32,491 nucleotides of DNA from JBMNQS01 sp050944255 (GCA_050944255.1 JBMNQS010000017.1:1-32491); one strand, 5' to 3'; shown: positions 23,088 through 32,491, numbered from the stretch's first letter. The notes: a model not told the origin generated them from the sequence alone. Numbers and translations: made by a program.

Positions 23088-24580
23088 TGTTTCGCACCCT
23101 TCGCATGCGGCTGGTGGTGACGTATATGGCGATCCTTTTGAGCACGCTGATCCTTTTGGGCAGCGCCTTTATGGGTATGTACCGCCAGGAGTTTTTGAGC
23201 CGCAGCACAAAGGCGGTCCAGAACGAGGCGAAGGAGCTGGCCACGCTGGTGCGGCCGAACATGTTTGACGGCGCCGACGACCGGTTCATCTCCAGCCGCA
23301 TCGAGTATTTTGCCAGGCGTGAGGACGCCGTCATCTGGGTGGTGGATATTTACGGCAACGTGGCCGAAACCGGCCCCTCGGGGCAGACGGTGCATTTTTC
23401 CCTTACCCAGGACGAGATGAACCGTTATTTTCTGGAAGTGATAGAGGGCGACCTGCGGGTATTTTCCGGTCATTTCGGGGGACGTTTCGAAGCCAGCGCC
23501 CTGACGGTGGCCGAGCCTGTTATTTCAGACGGCATAACGCTGGGCGCCGTTTTCATCCACGTGGATATCGCCGGCTTGGAGGACTCGCTGCAGGCGATGA
23601 TCCGCCAGCTGTGGCTTTCGGGTTACATCTCCATTTTCCTGGGGGTGGCGCTGATTCTTCTGATGGCCGCGCGCATCACAAAGCCGCTCAACGAGATCAC
23701 CGCCGCGGCCAAGCGGGTGGCGCTGGGAGATTATTCGCAGCGCGTCAGCGTAGAATCCAGCGACGAACTGGGCGAGATGGCCACCACTTTCAATCAGATG
23801 CAGATTGCGCTGGCCAGTATGGACAGCGTTCAAAAGGATCTGGTGGCCAACGTATCGCATGAGCTTCGCACGCCGCTGACCAGCATCCAGGGATTCATCC
23901 AGGGTATGCGCGACGGCGTCATCCCGCAGCAGAAGCATCAGGAGTACATGGACCTGGTGCTTTCCGAGTGCAGGCGGCTGACCAAGCTCATATCCGATCT
24001 TCTGGACCTATCGCGCATCGATGCGGGCAACGACGAGCTGCGCAAGGAGATGTTCGATGTCAGCGAGCTGCTGCGCCGGGTGATCATCAAGCGGCAGGTG
24101 ATTCTCGAAGAGGCGAAGATGCAGGTCAATACCCGTTTCCCCGACGAGGCGGCGATGGTCTATGCCGATCCGGAGCGGATGGAGCAGGTCTTTACCAATT
24201 TGATCGACAACGCCATCAAATACAGCGGCGACGGCGGGGAGATACGCGTATTTGTCACGCCGGAGCGCCATCGCCACCAGATGCTCGTCACCGTGGCCGA
24301 CGACGGGATGGGCATCGAGCCCGAGAAGCTGCCTCACGTGTTCGACCGCTTCTATAAGGCCGACACGGCCCACACTTCCGGCACCGGTTTCGGGCTTGGA
24401 CTGGCCATCGTCAAAAAAATTCTCGACAACCACGGCGCGGAGATATGCGTCTGGTCCGAGATGGGGGAGGGCACGACTTTCGCGGTGCGGCTTTCCACCC
24501 TCCGGGACAAACCGGCCAGGACCGCCAGAGGCGAAAAAGCAAATCCCAAGAATGAACCGGAGGAAACCGGCAAAGAATAA
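23084..24580 (+). CDS. Membrane sensor histidine kinase
   Basis: A 498-residue kinase, partner of the regulator upstream. Membrane segment 1 is at about residues 9-31, an extracellular sensor region at 32-172, and membrane segment 2 at about 176-197. A HAMP linker follows (197-250), then the H-box VANVSHELRTPL with His259. The ATPase domain has the N-box NLIDNAIKYSG, the G1 motif DDGMGIEP and G2 GTGFGLGLAIV. The sensor region has no motif I can name. The C-terminal ~25 residues are polar and variable. Confidence 0.93.
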   Translation: MMFRTLRMRLVVTYMAILLSTLILLGSAFMGMYRQEFLSRSTKAVQNEAKELATLVRPNMFDGADDRFISSRIEYFARREDAVIWVVDIYGNVAETGPSGQTVHFSLTQDEMNRYFLEVIEGDLRVFSGHFGGRFEASALTVAEPVISDGITLGAVFIHVDIAGLEDSLQAMIRQLWLSGYISIFLGVALILLMAARITKPLNEITAAAKRVALGDYSQRVSVESSDELGEMATTFNQMQIALASMDSVQKDLVANVSHELRTPLTSIQGFIQGMRDGVIPQQKHQEYMDLVLSECRRLTKLISDLLDLSRIDAGNDELRKEMFDVSELLRRVIIKRQVILEEAKMQVNTRFPDEAAMVYADPERMEQVFTNLIDNAIKYSGDGGEIRVFVTPERHRHQMLVTVADDGMGIEPEKLPHVFDRFYKADTAHTSGTGFGLGLAIVKKILDNHGAEICVWSEMGEGTTFAVRLSTLRDKPARTARGEKANPKNEPEETGKE

Positions 24581-24627
24581 CCAGCGTGCCCAGCGTTTCT
24601 TAATTTTGAATATAGGGAGGCCCCCCG

Positions 24628-26025
24628 ATGGATGAGAACAATCAAAACCTGAGCGATGAGCGGAAGCATCCGCAGGGCAGTACGCAGGCGGATGCTTCCG
24701 GGGTTTTTCCGGCCGCTGCGCAGCCCGATGGAAGCGATACGCCTGAGCCATATGCATCCGGCCGGCAGCAAAACTACCAGCAGCCGCCCGCCTACAGCGC
24801 GCCTTTATACCGGCAGTACCAGCCCTACGGCAGCGGGCAGGGGATGCCGCCTCACAGTCGTCAAAGGTCCGGCAGGAATTATGCGTGGCTCTACGCGCTG
24901 ATTCCCGTGTTGGTGGTGATCGTGCTGGCCGCCTTTGTTCTTGGCCGGGGTATCGGCGCCATCGGCAATCCTCCGGCCGGCAGCCCCGCCGCGGGCAATC
25001 AGGGCGGCTTTTTCCCGCGCCCTTCCGTGGTGGTGAACCTGGGGGCGGACCGGGGAGAACCGGCGTCCAACGACATTCCCGACGTGGTGGACTTCGTCTT
25101 TCCCTCCACGGTGATGATCATAGCCGCCGCCCCGCAGTACAGCGGCAACCGCATCGAGGGCTACAGCGAATCCGGAGGCTCCGGGGTCATTGTCTCGCAG
25201 GACGGCTATATCGTCACCAACGAGCACGTCATCTCCGGCGCCACCGACATCACGGCGGTGCTCATCGACGGCACCGAGTATCCCGCCGTGCTTGTGGGCG
25301 CCGACGAGCGCAGCGACCTGGCGGTGATCAAGATCGACGCCGCGGACTTGACGCCCATCACATTCGGCGACAGTTCGGCGCTTCGCATCGGCCAGAGCGT
25401 CATTGCCATCGGCAGCCCCATAGAGGCGGCGCTGGCCGGCACCGTTACCGAGGGCATCGTCTCCAGCGTGGAGCGGGAGATCGTGGCCGATAGGTCCGGC
25501 CGCACCATTTTGGTGATCCAGCACACCGCGCCCATCAACCCGGGCAATTCCGGCGGCGCACTGGTCAACGAGTGGGGCCAGTTGGTGGGCATCAACGCCC
25601 GCAAGACCGTGGTGGCCGGCTACGGCGCATACGGCAACATCATACAGGCCGAGGGCATCGGCTTTGCCATTCCCATGAGCGAGGTGGAGCCGGTGGTCGC
25701 CCAGCTCATCAGCCAGGGCTACGTCACCCGCCCGTGGATCGGATTTTCCGGCATTACGCTGACACCGTCCGAGGCGCAGTCCAGGGGCGTTCCCCAGGGC
25801 ATTTTGGTGGGAGAGGTCTTTTCGGACAGTCCCAGTGAAGGCAGGCTTGCCGTAAATGATGTGATCATCGGTGTGGACGGCGAAACCATCGAGACGTTCA
25901 ACGAGCTGAACCGCGAGCTTAGAAGCCGCTCTCCCGGCAGCCGGATCACGCTCACCGTTTACCGCAACGGCGATGAGACCGACGTGGAAATTACCCTGGG
26001 CGAGTTCCCGCAGGACGCGCTGTAA
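24628..26025 (+). CDS. htrA: HtrA/DegP-type membrane-anchored serine protease with PDZ domain
   Basis: A 465-residue protein. The first ~83 residues are a polar, Gln/Pro/Ser-rich cytoplasmic tail, followed by one membrane anchor (about 85-106), so the protease faces the outside. The trypsin-like triad is His200 (VTNEHVIS), Asp230 (ERSDLAVIK) and Ser308 (NPGNSGGAL). One PDZ domain lies at about 365-460 and recognises unfolded protein ends. GGGAGG precedes the ATG. It follows the kinase by 47 bases and is followed by a strong terminator, so it is the last gene of the regulator-kinase-protease operon. Confidence 0.95.
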   Translation: MDENNQNLSDERKHPQGSTQADASGVFPAAAQPDGSDTPEPYASGRQQNYQQPPAYSAPLYRQYQPYGSGQGMPPHSRQRSGRNYAWLYALIPVLVVIVLAAFVLGRGIGAIGNPPAGSPAAGNQGGFFPRPSVVVNLGADRGEPASNDIPDVVDFVFPSTVMIIAAAPQYSGNRIEGYSESGGSGVIVSQDGYIVTNEHVISGATDITAVLIDGTEYPAVLVGADERSDLAVIKIDAADLTPITFGDSSALRIGQSVIAIGSPIEAALAGTVTEGIVSSVEREIVADRSGRTILVIQHTAPINPGNSGGALVNEWGQLVGINARKTVVAGYGAYGNIIQAEGIGFAIPMSEVEPVVAQLISQGYVTRPWIGFSGITLTPSEAQSRGVPQGILVGEVFSDSPSEGRLAVNDVIIGVDGETIETFNELNRELRSRSPGSRITLTVYRNGDETDVEITLGEFPQDAL

Positions 26026-26123
26026 GCTGCCTGGAACCGGGCTTATCCCGCAGGCGCGCGCAGGCGTTTTTCAGCTTTTGCGGCGCCATGAAACTTTCTT
26101 TAAATAAGCAAATAAAATGGCTG

Positions 26124-26159
26124 AAAACGGACCGCGCGGCATGGCGCGGTCCGTTTTTT
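26124..26159 (+). terminator. Terminator of the two-component/htrA operon
   Basis: CGGACCGCGC (26128-26137) pairs with GCGCGGTCCG (26144-26153), loop GGCATG, followed by TTTTTT. Confidence 0.92.
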
Positions 26160-26318
26160 AGGACACTGGACAGCCGAGCCGGAACGAATATGCCTGCTGC
26201 AAACTGCATAATTTCCCGCGCATCCGCCGACATTAAGCCGTGAGTGCCCATAGGCGCTTATCTGGTCATTTCCGTCTGTATTTCTTTTTAAAATCATGAT
26301 ACAATGGAGGGGAACAAA

Positions 26319-27506
26319 ATGCAGAACAAAGCGTTTGAAACATTGATAGAAGGAACCGGTCTGATGATTTACCTGGACAACAGCGCCACCACGAAACCGC
26401 ATCCCATGGTCGTTGAAAAGATGACGCAGGTGATGCAGGACTGCTACTACAACGCCTCTGCGGCCTACGCCCCCGCCATGCTGGCCGAGCGTGAGATCCA
26501 GGAGGCCCGCGCGCTGGCCGCCGGCGCCCTGGGCGTGGAGAAGGACACCATCGTCTTTACCTCCGGAGGCACCGAGAGCGATAACCTGGCCATACTCGGC
26601 GCGGCTAACGCCGCCCGTGGCAGGCACATGATCACCACCGCCGTGGAGCATCCGGCGGTGATCAAGTGCGTGGAGTTTTTGGAGGAAAAAGGCTTTGAAA
26701 CCGATCTGGCGCCGGTAAGCATCAAGGCGGAGGTAGATGTGGACGAGCTTCTTTCCCTGATCCGCCAGGACACCTTTATGGTCAGCTTCATGCACGTGAA
26801 CAATGAGGTGGGGTCCGTCAGCGACATCGCCGATATTTCAAAGCGCATCAAGCGCCGCAACCCCGATACGCTGGTGCATGTGGACGGCGTGCAGGCGTTT
26901 CTTCGGATTCCCACGGACCTCTATCATACCGATGTGGACCTCTACAGCGCCAGCGCCCACAAGGTGCATGGCCCCAAGGGGGTCGGCTTTCTGTACATCA
27001 AAGACGGCGTGCGGTTAAAGGGTGTTCAGCTTGGAGGCGGCCAGGAGAATGACCGGCGCAGCGGCACCTACAATACGCCGGGGATCGCCGGTTTCGGTGC
27101 GGCCATCAAGCTGGTGGCGGAGGATAAGGACGCCATAGACCGTATGGTGAACCTGCGGGCGCATTTCCTGCAGCGTCTGGTGGACGAGATGGACGACGTG
27201 CATTTAAACGGCCCGGTGAACGCCTCGGCGCCCCACGTGCTGAGCATGTCCTTTCTGGGCGTGCGGGCAGAGACACTGCTGCACGCGCTGGAGGAGGAGG
27301 GCATCTACGTGGGTCTGGGCAGCGCCTGCGCCGCCAGGAAGAACCATATCAGCCACGTACTGCAGGCCATGAACCTGCCGAAGGATTGGGCGGAGGGCAC
27401 GGTGCGTTTCAGCCTGGGCTGCTTCAACACGCAGGAAGAGATCGACCGCACGGTGGACGAGGTGAAGAAGAAGGTGGAGTACCTGCGCCAATTCAAAAGA
27501 CGGTAA
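26319..27506 (+). CDS. Cysteine desulfurase (NifS/IscS family, NifZ-like)
   Basis: A 395-residue PLP enzyme that takes sulfur from cysteine. IYLDNSATTKP is near residue 17; the PLP Lys is in SASAHKVHGPKG; the persulfide-bearing Cys is in LGSACAARKNHIS near residue 335. The ATG at 26319 has GGAGGGG just upstream; an ATG at 26304 precedes that site, and an internal ATG at 26364 starts the conserved domain, so 15 extra N-terminal residues are tentative. It is immediately followed by thiI, the same pairing as nifZ-thiI in Bacillus, where the desulfurase supplies sulfur for tRNA 4-thiouridine. It is therefore more likely dedicated to tRNA thiolation than to Fe-S assembly. Confidence 0.9.
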   Translation: MQNKAFETLIEGTGLMIYLDNSATTKPHPMVVEKMTQVMQDCYYNASAAYAPAMLAEREIQEARALAAGALGVEKDTIVFTSGGTESDNLAILGAANAARGRHMITTAVEHPAVIKCVEFLEEKGFETDLAPVSIKAEVDVDELLSLIRQDTFMVSFMHVNNEVGSVSDIADISKRIKRRNPDTLVHVDGVQAFLRIPTDLYHTDVDLYSASAHKVHGPKGVGFLYIKDGVRLKGVQLGGGQENDRRSGTYNTPGIAGFGAAIKLVAEDKDAIDRMVNLRAHFLQRLVDEMDDVHLNGPVNASAPHVLSMSFLGVRAETLLHALEEEGIYVGLGSACAARKNHISHVLQAMNLPKDWAEGTVRFSLGCFNTQEEIDRTVDEVKKKVEYLRQFKRR

Positions 27507-27530
27507 AAACAGACGGTAAGGGAGCATTCT

Positions 27531-28703
27531 ATGGAACATGTGGTGATGGTCCGGTTTTCAGAGATTCATTTAAAGGGACAGAACCGGCCGTACTTTGAAA
27601 AACTGCTGGCGAAAAGGCTCAAAGAGGCCGTCTCGCCCTTTGAGGGCGCCAGCGTAGAGAAGGGGGAGAGCCGTTACCTGATCCGCGGCGTCTCGGGCAA
27701 CAGGCGGGCGATGCAGCGCATCGGCCGCGTATTCGGCGTGCATTCGTATGTGGACGCCATTGAAACGGATAAGGACGATTTCCAGGCGCTGTGCCGGGTG
27801 GCGCACAAGATGCTGGAGGAAGAATACGAGGGCGGCGGCACGTTTAAAGTCATTGCGCGCCGCAGCGACAAGCGCTATCCGATGAATTCCCAGCAGATCG
27901 CCGCCAAAATGGGAGAATACATTTTAGAGCACGACGAGGCCTGCAAGTGGAAGGTGGACATCCACCATCCCCAGGCCGCGGTGCACGTGGAGATACGGGA
28001 CAAGGCCTATATCTACTGCCATGTCCAGATGGGCCACGGCGGCATGCCGGTGGGCTCGGGCGGAAAGGCGCTGGTGATGCTCTCGGGGGGCATCGACAGT
28101 CCCGTGGCGGCCTACATGATGGCCAAGCGAGGCGTGGCGTTGGAGGCGGTACACTTTTTCAGCCCGCCCTACACCAGCGAGCGGGCCAAGCGGAAGGTCG
28201 TGGATTTAACGAAAATCCTCACCGAATACTGCGGCCATATACGGCTTCATATCATTGGCTTCACCAATATCCAGCAGGCCATCTACCAGCACTGCCCGCA
28301 GAAGGAACTGACGGTGCTGATGCGAAGGAGCATGATGCGCATCGCCGGGCGCATTGCCGAATCGGCGGGGGCGCAGGCTCTTATTACCGGCGAGAGCCTG
28401 GGGCAGGTGGCCAGCCAGACCATGGAGGCCCTGGCGGTGACGAACGCAGCGGCTCAGCTTCCGGTGCTTCGGCCGCTGGTCGGCTTTGACAAGATCGATA
28501 TCATGGAGCTGGCCCAAAAAATCGGCACCTACGACACCAGCATCCTGCCTTTTGAGGATTGCTGTACCGTGTTTGTGCCCAGGCATCCGGTGACAAAGCC
28601 GGTGCTCTCGCGCATTGAAAGGTCTGAAATGAACGTGGACTTCGCTTCCATGGAGGATGCCGCCGTCCAGGCGGCGGAAATCGTGGACGTAAGGGCCGAT
28701 TGA
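27531..28703 (+). CDS. thiI: tRNA 4-thiouridine synthase ThiI
   Basis: A 390-residue protein that adenylates U8 of tRNA and replaces its oxygen with sulfur. The ferredoxin-like and THUMP domains span residues ~1-165 and bind tRNA. The PP-loop ATPase has LVMLSGGIDSPVAAYM near 180-196. The C-terminal rhodanese domain of E. coli ThiI is missing, as in most Firmicutes; CCTVF near residue 345 offers Cys residues in the catalytic core. AAGGGAG precedes the ATG, 24 bases after the desulfurase, so both are in one operon. Confidence 0.95.
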   Translation: MEHVVMVRFSEIHLKGQNRPYFEKLLAKRLKEAVSPFEGASVEKGESRYLIRGVSGNRRAMQRIGRVFGVHSYVDAIETDKDDFQALCRVAHKMLEEEYEGGGTFKVIARRSDKRYPMNSQQIAAKMGEYILEHDEACKWKVDIHHPQAAVHVEIRDKAYIYCHVQMGHGGMPVGSGGKALVMLSGGIDSPVAAYMMAKRGVALEAVHFFSPPYTSERAKRKVVDLTKILTEYCGHIRLHIIGFTNIQQAIYQHCPQKELTVLMRRSMMRIAGRIAESAGAQALITGESLGQVASQTMEALAVTNAAAQLPVLRPLVGFDKIDIMELAQKIGTYDTSILPFEDCCTVFVPRHPVTKPVLSRIERSEMNVDFASMEDAAVQAAEIVDVRAD

Positions 28704-28725
28704 GCCGGCGGGGTAAGGGGAAATC

Positions 28726-30990
28726 ATGAATCTGGAACAGTTGATACAGGCGTGGAAAAGCGACCGGAACATCATGGGCTGCGTTACCTGCTGGAAGGAG
28801 ATTCCGGCAAAGCCGGCGCAGCATGTGCCCTGGCCGGCGTTTTTGAGCGATGATTTGATTTCCATGATGAAAAAACGGGGCGTCACGGCGCCGTATACCC
28901 ACCAGGCCAAAGCCATGGAGCTTGTGGCGGACGGCCGCGACGTGGTGGTGGTGACGCCCACGGCCTCGGGCAAGAGCCTGTGCTATCACCTGCCGGTGCT
29001 GGACGCGGTTATCCGCGACGAAAATACCCGGGCGCTGTACCTGTTTCCCACCAAGGCGCTGGCCGCCGACCAGGCGCAGGCGCTTTACCGGATGATAGAG
29101 GCCATGGGGCGGGACATCAAGGCCTACACCTACGACGGCGATACGCCCGGCAGCGCCAGGCGCGCCGTCCGGCAGGCCGGTCAGATCGTGGTGACCAACC
29201 CCGACATGCTCCACTCGGGGATACTGCCGCACCATGCCAAGTGGGTGAAGCTCTTTGAGAACCTCCAGTACGTGGTCATCGACGAAATCCACACGTACCG
29301 GGGCATCTTCGGCAGCCATTTATCCAACGTGATCCGCAGGCTCAAGCGCATCTGCCAGTTCTACGGGAGCGATCCCCGGTTCATCTGCTGCAGCGCTACC
29401 ATTGCCAATCCCAGGGAACTGGCCGAGCAGCTCACCGGAAGGGCCATGTCCGTGGTGGATGAAAGCGGCGCTCCCCAGGGGGAAAGGCACGTGGTGTTCT
29501 ACAACCCGCCGGTGGTGAACCGCCAGTTGGGCATCCGAAAGAGCGCCGTGATCCAAAGCCGCATCCTGGCCTCGGTGCTGGTGGCCAACCGGATACAGAC
29601 TATTGTCTTTGCCAGAAGCCGCCTGGTGGTGGAGGTATTGGTTACTTATTTAAAACAGATCGTGGCCGGACGGCTGGGCAACTCCGACATGGTGAGGGGC
29701 TACCGGGGCGGCTACACGCCGCTTCAGAGGCGCTCCATTGAAAGGGGCCTTCGCGACGGTTCGGTGGTGGGGGTGGTATCCACCAATGCGCTGGAACTGG
29801 GCGTGGACATCGGCGGCCTTCAGGCGTGCATCCTCTGCGGCTATCCGGGGACCATTGCCGGTACGTGGCAGCAGGCGGGCCGCGCCGGACGGCGCAATGA
29901 CGTGAGCCTGATGATGCTGGTGGCCACCTCCTCGCCCATGGATCAGTTCATTGTCAGGCATCCGGAATACTTCTTCGGCCAAAGCCCGGAAACGGCGCTG
30001 ATCAACCCCAATAATTTATACATTTTCATGAGCCACCTGAAGTGCGCCGCATTTGAGCTGCCCTTTGAGGAGGGGGAGCTTTTCGGGGTGGAGACCACCG
30101 ACGAGGCCCTGGAATATTTGCAGGAGGAAGGCGTCCTGCGCCTGGTGGAGGGCCGCTGGTACTGGTCCAGCGAGACCTTCCCTGCAAGCAGCGTCTCGCT
30201 TCGAAGCGCCACCGACGAGAACGTCATCATCATGGACGTGACCACAGCCGATACCCGTGCCATCGGCGAGATGGATCATTTTGCGGCGCGCATGCTGCTG
30301 CATGACGAGGCCATCTACCTGCACGAGGGGGCGCTCTACCAGGTGGAGAAGCTGGATCTGCAGAGCCACAAGGCCTTTGTCAAAACAGCCGACGTGGACT
30401 ACTATACCGACGCGGATCTGTCCGTGGACTTAAAGGTGCTGGACGTGTTCGATCAGCGGAAGGTGGATGTGACCACCCGCGCCTACGGCGAGGTGCTGGT
30501 GACCAGCATCGTCACCATGTTCAAGAAGATCAAGTTCGACACCCACGAGAACCTGGGCTGGGGGCCCGTGAACCTGCCGGAGATGACGATGCATACCGGC
30601 GCCATGTGGGTGGCCTGGCCCGTGGGCGGCGTGCAGGGGCTTCGCGAGAGCCAGGCGCAGGCGGCGCTTCACGCCGCCACCCATCTGATCGCCCATGTGG
30701 CACCGCTTTATCTGATGTGCGACCCGAAGGACATCTCGGTGTCCTTCCACGTCAGGGAGCCGTTCACGGGCGCCCCCACGCTGTTTGTCTACGATGCCAT
30801 TTCCGGCGGCATGGGGCTGTCGGAAAAGCTGTACCATATGTTCGACGAGGTGCTTGAGCGCGCGCTGGAGGCGCTGAAGGAATGCCCCTGTGAGGATGGG
30901 TGCCCCAGCTGCATCGGCCCGTCGGAGGAGGACGGCGTCAAGATTTTGGCGCGGGAACTGTTGGAAGGGATGCTCATTGACCACGCTTAA
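28726..30990 (+). CDS. mrfA: MrfA (YprA)-type DNA repair helicase
   Basis: A 754-residue superfamily 2 helicase. Walker A is TPTASGKSL near residue 80, the DExH box VVIDEIHTYRG near 185, SAT motif FICCSATIANP, and motif VI QQAGRAGRR near 385. The C-terminal DUF1998-type domain (about 600-750) carries the four-Cys site CPCEDGCPSC. In Bacillus, MrfA and MrfB repair mitomycin C damage by a UvrABC-independent excision route. The start is 22 bases after thiI stops, and its end overlaps mrfB by 14 bases, so the pair is translationally coupled. Confidence 0.9.
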   Translation: MNLEQLIQAWKSDRNIMGCVTCWKEIPAKPAQHVPWPAFLSDDLISMMKKRGVTAPYTHQAKAMELVADGRDVVVVTPTASGKSLCYHLPVLDAVIRDENTRALYLFPTKALAADQAQALYRMIEAMGRDIKAYTYDGDTPGSARRAVRQAGQIVVTNPDMLHSGILPHHAKWVKLFENLQYVVIDEIHTYRGIFGSHLSNVIRRLKRICQFYGSDPRFICCSATIANPRELAEQLTGRAMSVVDESGAPQGERHVVFYNPPVVNRQLGIRKSAVIQSRILASVLVANRIQTIVFARSRLVVEVLVTYLKQIVAGRLGNSDMVRGYRGGYTPLQRRSIERGLRDGSVVGVVSTNALELGVDIGGLQACILCGYPGTIAGTWQQAGRAGRRNDVSLMMLVATSSPMDQFIVRHPEYFFGQSPETALINPNNLYIFMSHLKCAAFELPFEEGELFGVETTDEALEYLQEEGVLRLVEGRWYWSSETFPASSVSLRSATDENVIIMDVTTADTRAIGEMDHFAARMLLHDEAIYLHEGALYQVEKLDLQSHKAFVKTADVDYYTDADLSVDLKVLDVFDQRKVDVTTRAYGEVLVTSIVTMFKKIKFDTHENLGWGPVNLPEMTMHTGAMWVAWPVGGVQGLRESQAQAALHAATHLIAHVAPLYLMCDPKDISVSFHVREPFTGAPTLFVYDAISGGMGLSEKLYHMFDEVLERALEALKECPCEDGCPSCIGPSEEDGVKILARELLEGMLIDHA

Positions 30991-32125
30991 GGAAAAACTG
31001 AGGATCATGGCCGAAGCGGCCCAGAGCGTCTCCAGGAAAACCAGGGAGACGCACAGAAGCGGCCGCGGCGATTTTTCCTGTGAAAAATGGGTGTATCCAC
31101 TCAATTACGGCGATAAGGTGTACTTAAATGAAATGCACCAGGTGCCCGCCGGTCTGTTCTGGAGCTTGGCGGATAGGCATGGGGAAGAACTGGATATTGA
31201 AAGCCTGCGCTTTTTGGACGTGGAGACCACCGGCCTTTACGGCAGCGGCGTGCAGGCTTTTTTGGTGGGTGTGGGCCTTTACAGCGGCGATACGTTCCAC
31301 GTGCACCAGCTTTTGATGGAGGATTTTTCCGGCGAGACGGAGCTGCTTTTAAATTTGGCGGATTTATGCCGCGACGCAAAGGCGCTGGTGACGTTCAACG
31401 GGCGCGCCTTCGATGTGCCGCTATTGGAGGCCCGCTGCGCCATGAACCGCATGGAAAGCCCGTTTCCCGAAATCAACGTGGACCTGCTGCACCCGGCCAG
31501 AAGGCTCTGGAAAATCCGGCTTTCCTCTTGCGCGCTGAAAAATCTGGAGGAGAAAATCCTCGGCCAGCGGCGGGTGGGGGACATCGACGGCAGCGAAATC
31601 CCCGGCCGCTATTTTCAGTTTCTCCGCTCGGGCAACCGGCTGCTGCTGGAGGATATCCTCATGCACAACCGTCTGGATGTCCTTTCCATGCCGCTGATCG
31701 CCTGCGCTATGGCAAATCTTTTGCGTGACCCCACCGCGGCGCAGGAACATGCCGACCGTTACAGCGCCGGGCGCTACTACCTGCGCCGGGGCGACAGCGC
31801 CGTAGCGGAGGACTGCTTCTCCTGCGTCAAGGACGACTACTGGCTCTTTGCCCGCCGGGAGCTGTCGCTGATTTTAAAGCGGCAGAAGCGCACCGGGGAG
31901 GCCATGGAAATCTGGAAGGAGATGACGCAGCTGTGCCCCCAGGATCTCTTCGCCCACCTGGAGATGGCCAAGGTTTACGAACATCGTTTAAAGGACATCG
32001 AAAGCGCCGTCTTGTGCTGCGAGAAGGCGCTGGGCGCGCAGATGAACGCCCGAGAGCTTTTAGAGCTCCAGGCTCGCAGGGCCAGGCTTGAAAAAAAGCA
32101 GCAGCGGCAACGGCCGAATCAATGA
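30977..32125 (+). CDS. mrfB: MrfB (YprB)-type exonuclease
   Basis: A 382-residue protein with a DnaQ/RNase H-like exonuclease fold. Acidic metal ligands: LDVETTGLYG near residue 78, FNGRAFDVPLL near 140, and HNRLDVLSMP near 230, matching a DEDD pattern. The last ~120 residues form TPR-like helices. I chose the TTG at 30977, inside the end of mrfA, because GGAAGGG lies 7 bases upstream and the protein then begins TTLKEKL like relatives; an ATG at 31007 is an alternative. MrfB is thought to degrade the damaged strand opened by MrfA. Confidence 0.88.
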   Translation: MTTLKEKLRIMAEAAQSVSRKTRETHRSGRGDFSCEKWVYPLNYGDKVYLNEMHQVPAGLFWSLADRHGEELDIESLRFLDVETTGLYGSGVQAFLVGVGLYSGDTFHVHQLLMEDFSGETELLLNLADLCRDAKALVTFNGRAFDVPLLEARCAMNRMESPFPEINVDLLHPARRLWKIRLSSCALKNLEEKILGQRRVGDIDGSEIPGRYFQFLRSGNRLLLEDILMHNRLDVLSMPLIACAMANLLRDPTAAQEHADRYSAGRYYLRRGDSAVAEDCFSCVKDDYWLFARRELSLILKRQKRTGEAMEIWKEMTQLCPQDLFAHLEMAKVYEHRLKDIESAVLCCEKALGAQMNARELLELQARRARLEKKQQRQRPNQ

Positions 32126-32135
32126 CATAAACGCC

Positions 32136-32164
32136 TTGACAGTTCCGGCAGTATATGCTAAGTT
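32136..32164 (+). promoter_or_regulatory. Possible promoter upstream of the lipoprotein gene
   Basis: TTGACA, 17-base spacer, TAAGTT; the -10 is poor. The AT-rich stretch 32126-32338 contains no credible gene. Confidence 0.3.
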
Positions 32165-32338
32165 TGGACCAACGATAGATTTTCAGTTTTTTCCATTTTT
32201 ATGTTACTTAACGAGACGATTTTATCGAACAAAGTTCCTGAACGTGAGAATTTATTTTTGCATCCGCTTTACTTGTAGCTTACGAAAGAACGTATATATG
32301 GTTGCCTCCAGCGCCTTGCCCATTATGGTAAATTAGAT

Positions 32339-32491
32339 ATGAAAAAGACAATTTTACTACTCGTGGTCGTATCTATCCTTGCTTTGTGCCCGGGCTGCCG
32401 GGCGAAAACCTATGATGAAAATCTGGCGGAATCCAGCGCAGCCTATGATCAGCTTATTGACGGCTTTAAAGAGCGGTATGGCGACCAGTAC
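32339..32491 (+). CDS. Putative lipoprotein, N-terminal part (continues past window)
   Basis: Only the first 51 residues are visible. A lipoprotein signal peptide is clear: positive MKK, hydrophobic ILLLVVVSILAL, then a lipobox-like CPGC with the modified Cys at about residue 20. The mature part begins RAKTYDENLAESS and is polar. The protein should be anchored on the outer face of the membrane. The ribosome-binding site is weak. Function is unknown. Confidence 0.7.
   Translation, partial: MKKTILLLVVVSILALCPGCRAKTYDENLAESSAAYDQLIDGFKERYGDQY

Noticed and set aside
32088..32336. An 82-codon frame overlapping the end of mrfB
   Set aside because: No ribosome-binding site; most of it lies in an AT-rich intergenic stretch and the product has no recognisable feature.

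Overview
The window looks like chromosome of a Gram-positive, GC-rich member of the Clostridia (Firmicutes), possibly a gut lineage. The evidence is a T-box leader in front of pheS-pheT, a zapA-mutS2 pair, a PhoB-type two-component system beside an HtrA protease, a NifZ-type cysteine desulfurase beside thiI, and an MrfA-MrfB (YprA-YprB) pair. Host genes are clearly GC-rich. I cannot name the genus from sequence reading alone.

Layout. Bases 1-2254 hold the end of a Gfo/Idh/MocA oxidoreductase, an SDR oxidoreductase and, convergent to them, an HD-domain protein. Bases 2775-9193 are an integrated mobilizable element of about 6.4 kb and lower GC, bounded by 17-bp direct repeats (one mismatch) and lying just downstream of a tRNA-Leu(UAA). 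It carries a large serine recombinase interrupted by an in-frame TAG, an unknown AT-rich gene, an HTH repressor, a hairpin-rich region with a pMV158-like oriT, a sigma-factor remnant, a DUF6076-type protein, a MobV relaxase whose start codon is ATC, and two small cargo genes. The element therefore looks partly decayed.

Bases 9241-14392 carry tRNA-Leu, an iron-type alcohol dehydrogenase, a transaldolase-family enzyme, an opposing ROK regulator and an Asp/Glu-racemase-like protein, probably an accessory carbon-metabolism region. Bases 14476-19019 are the pheST operon: promoter, T-box, then about 750 bp made of three tandem copies of a hairpin-packed 251-252-bp repeat, then pheS and pheT. A rearranged fourth copy lies between zapA and mutS2. 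Comparison of the copies shows paired changes in opposite hairpin arms, so the fold seems to be maintained; this repeat family is the most unusual thing in the window.

Bases 22315-26160 are a response regulator, histidine kinase and membrane-anchored HtrA protease, probably an envelope-stress operon, with an 11-bp direct repeat at the presumed promoter. Bases 26319-32125 are a tightly packed run of cysteine desulfurase, thiI (tRNA 4-thiouridine), mrfA helicase and mrfB exonuclease (DNA repair). The window ends inside a lipoprotein gene.
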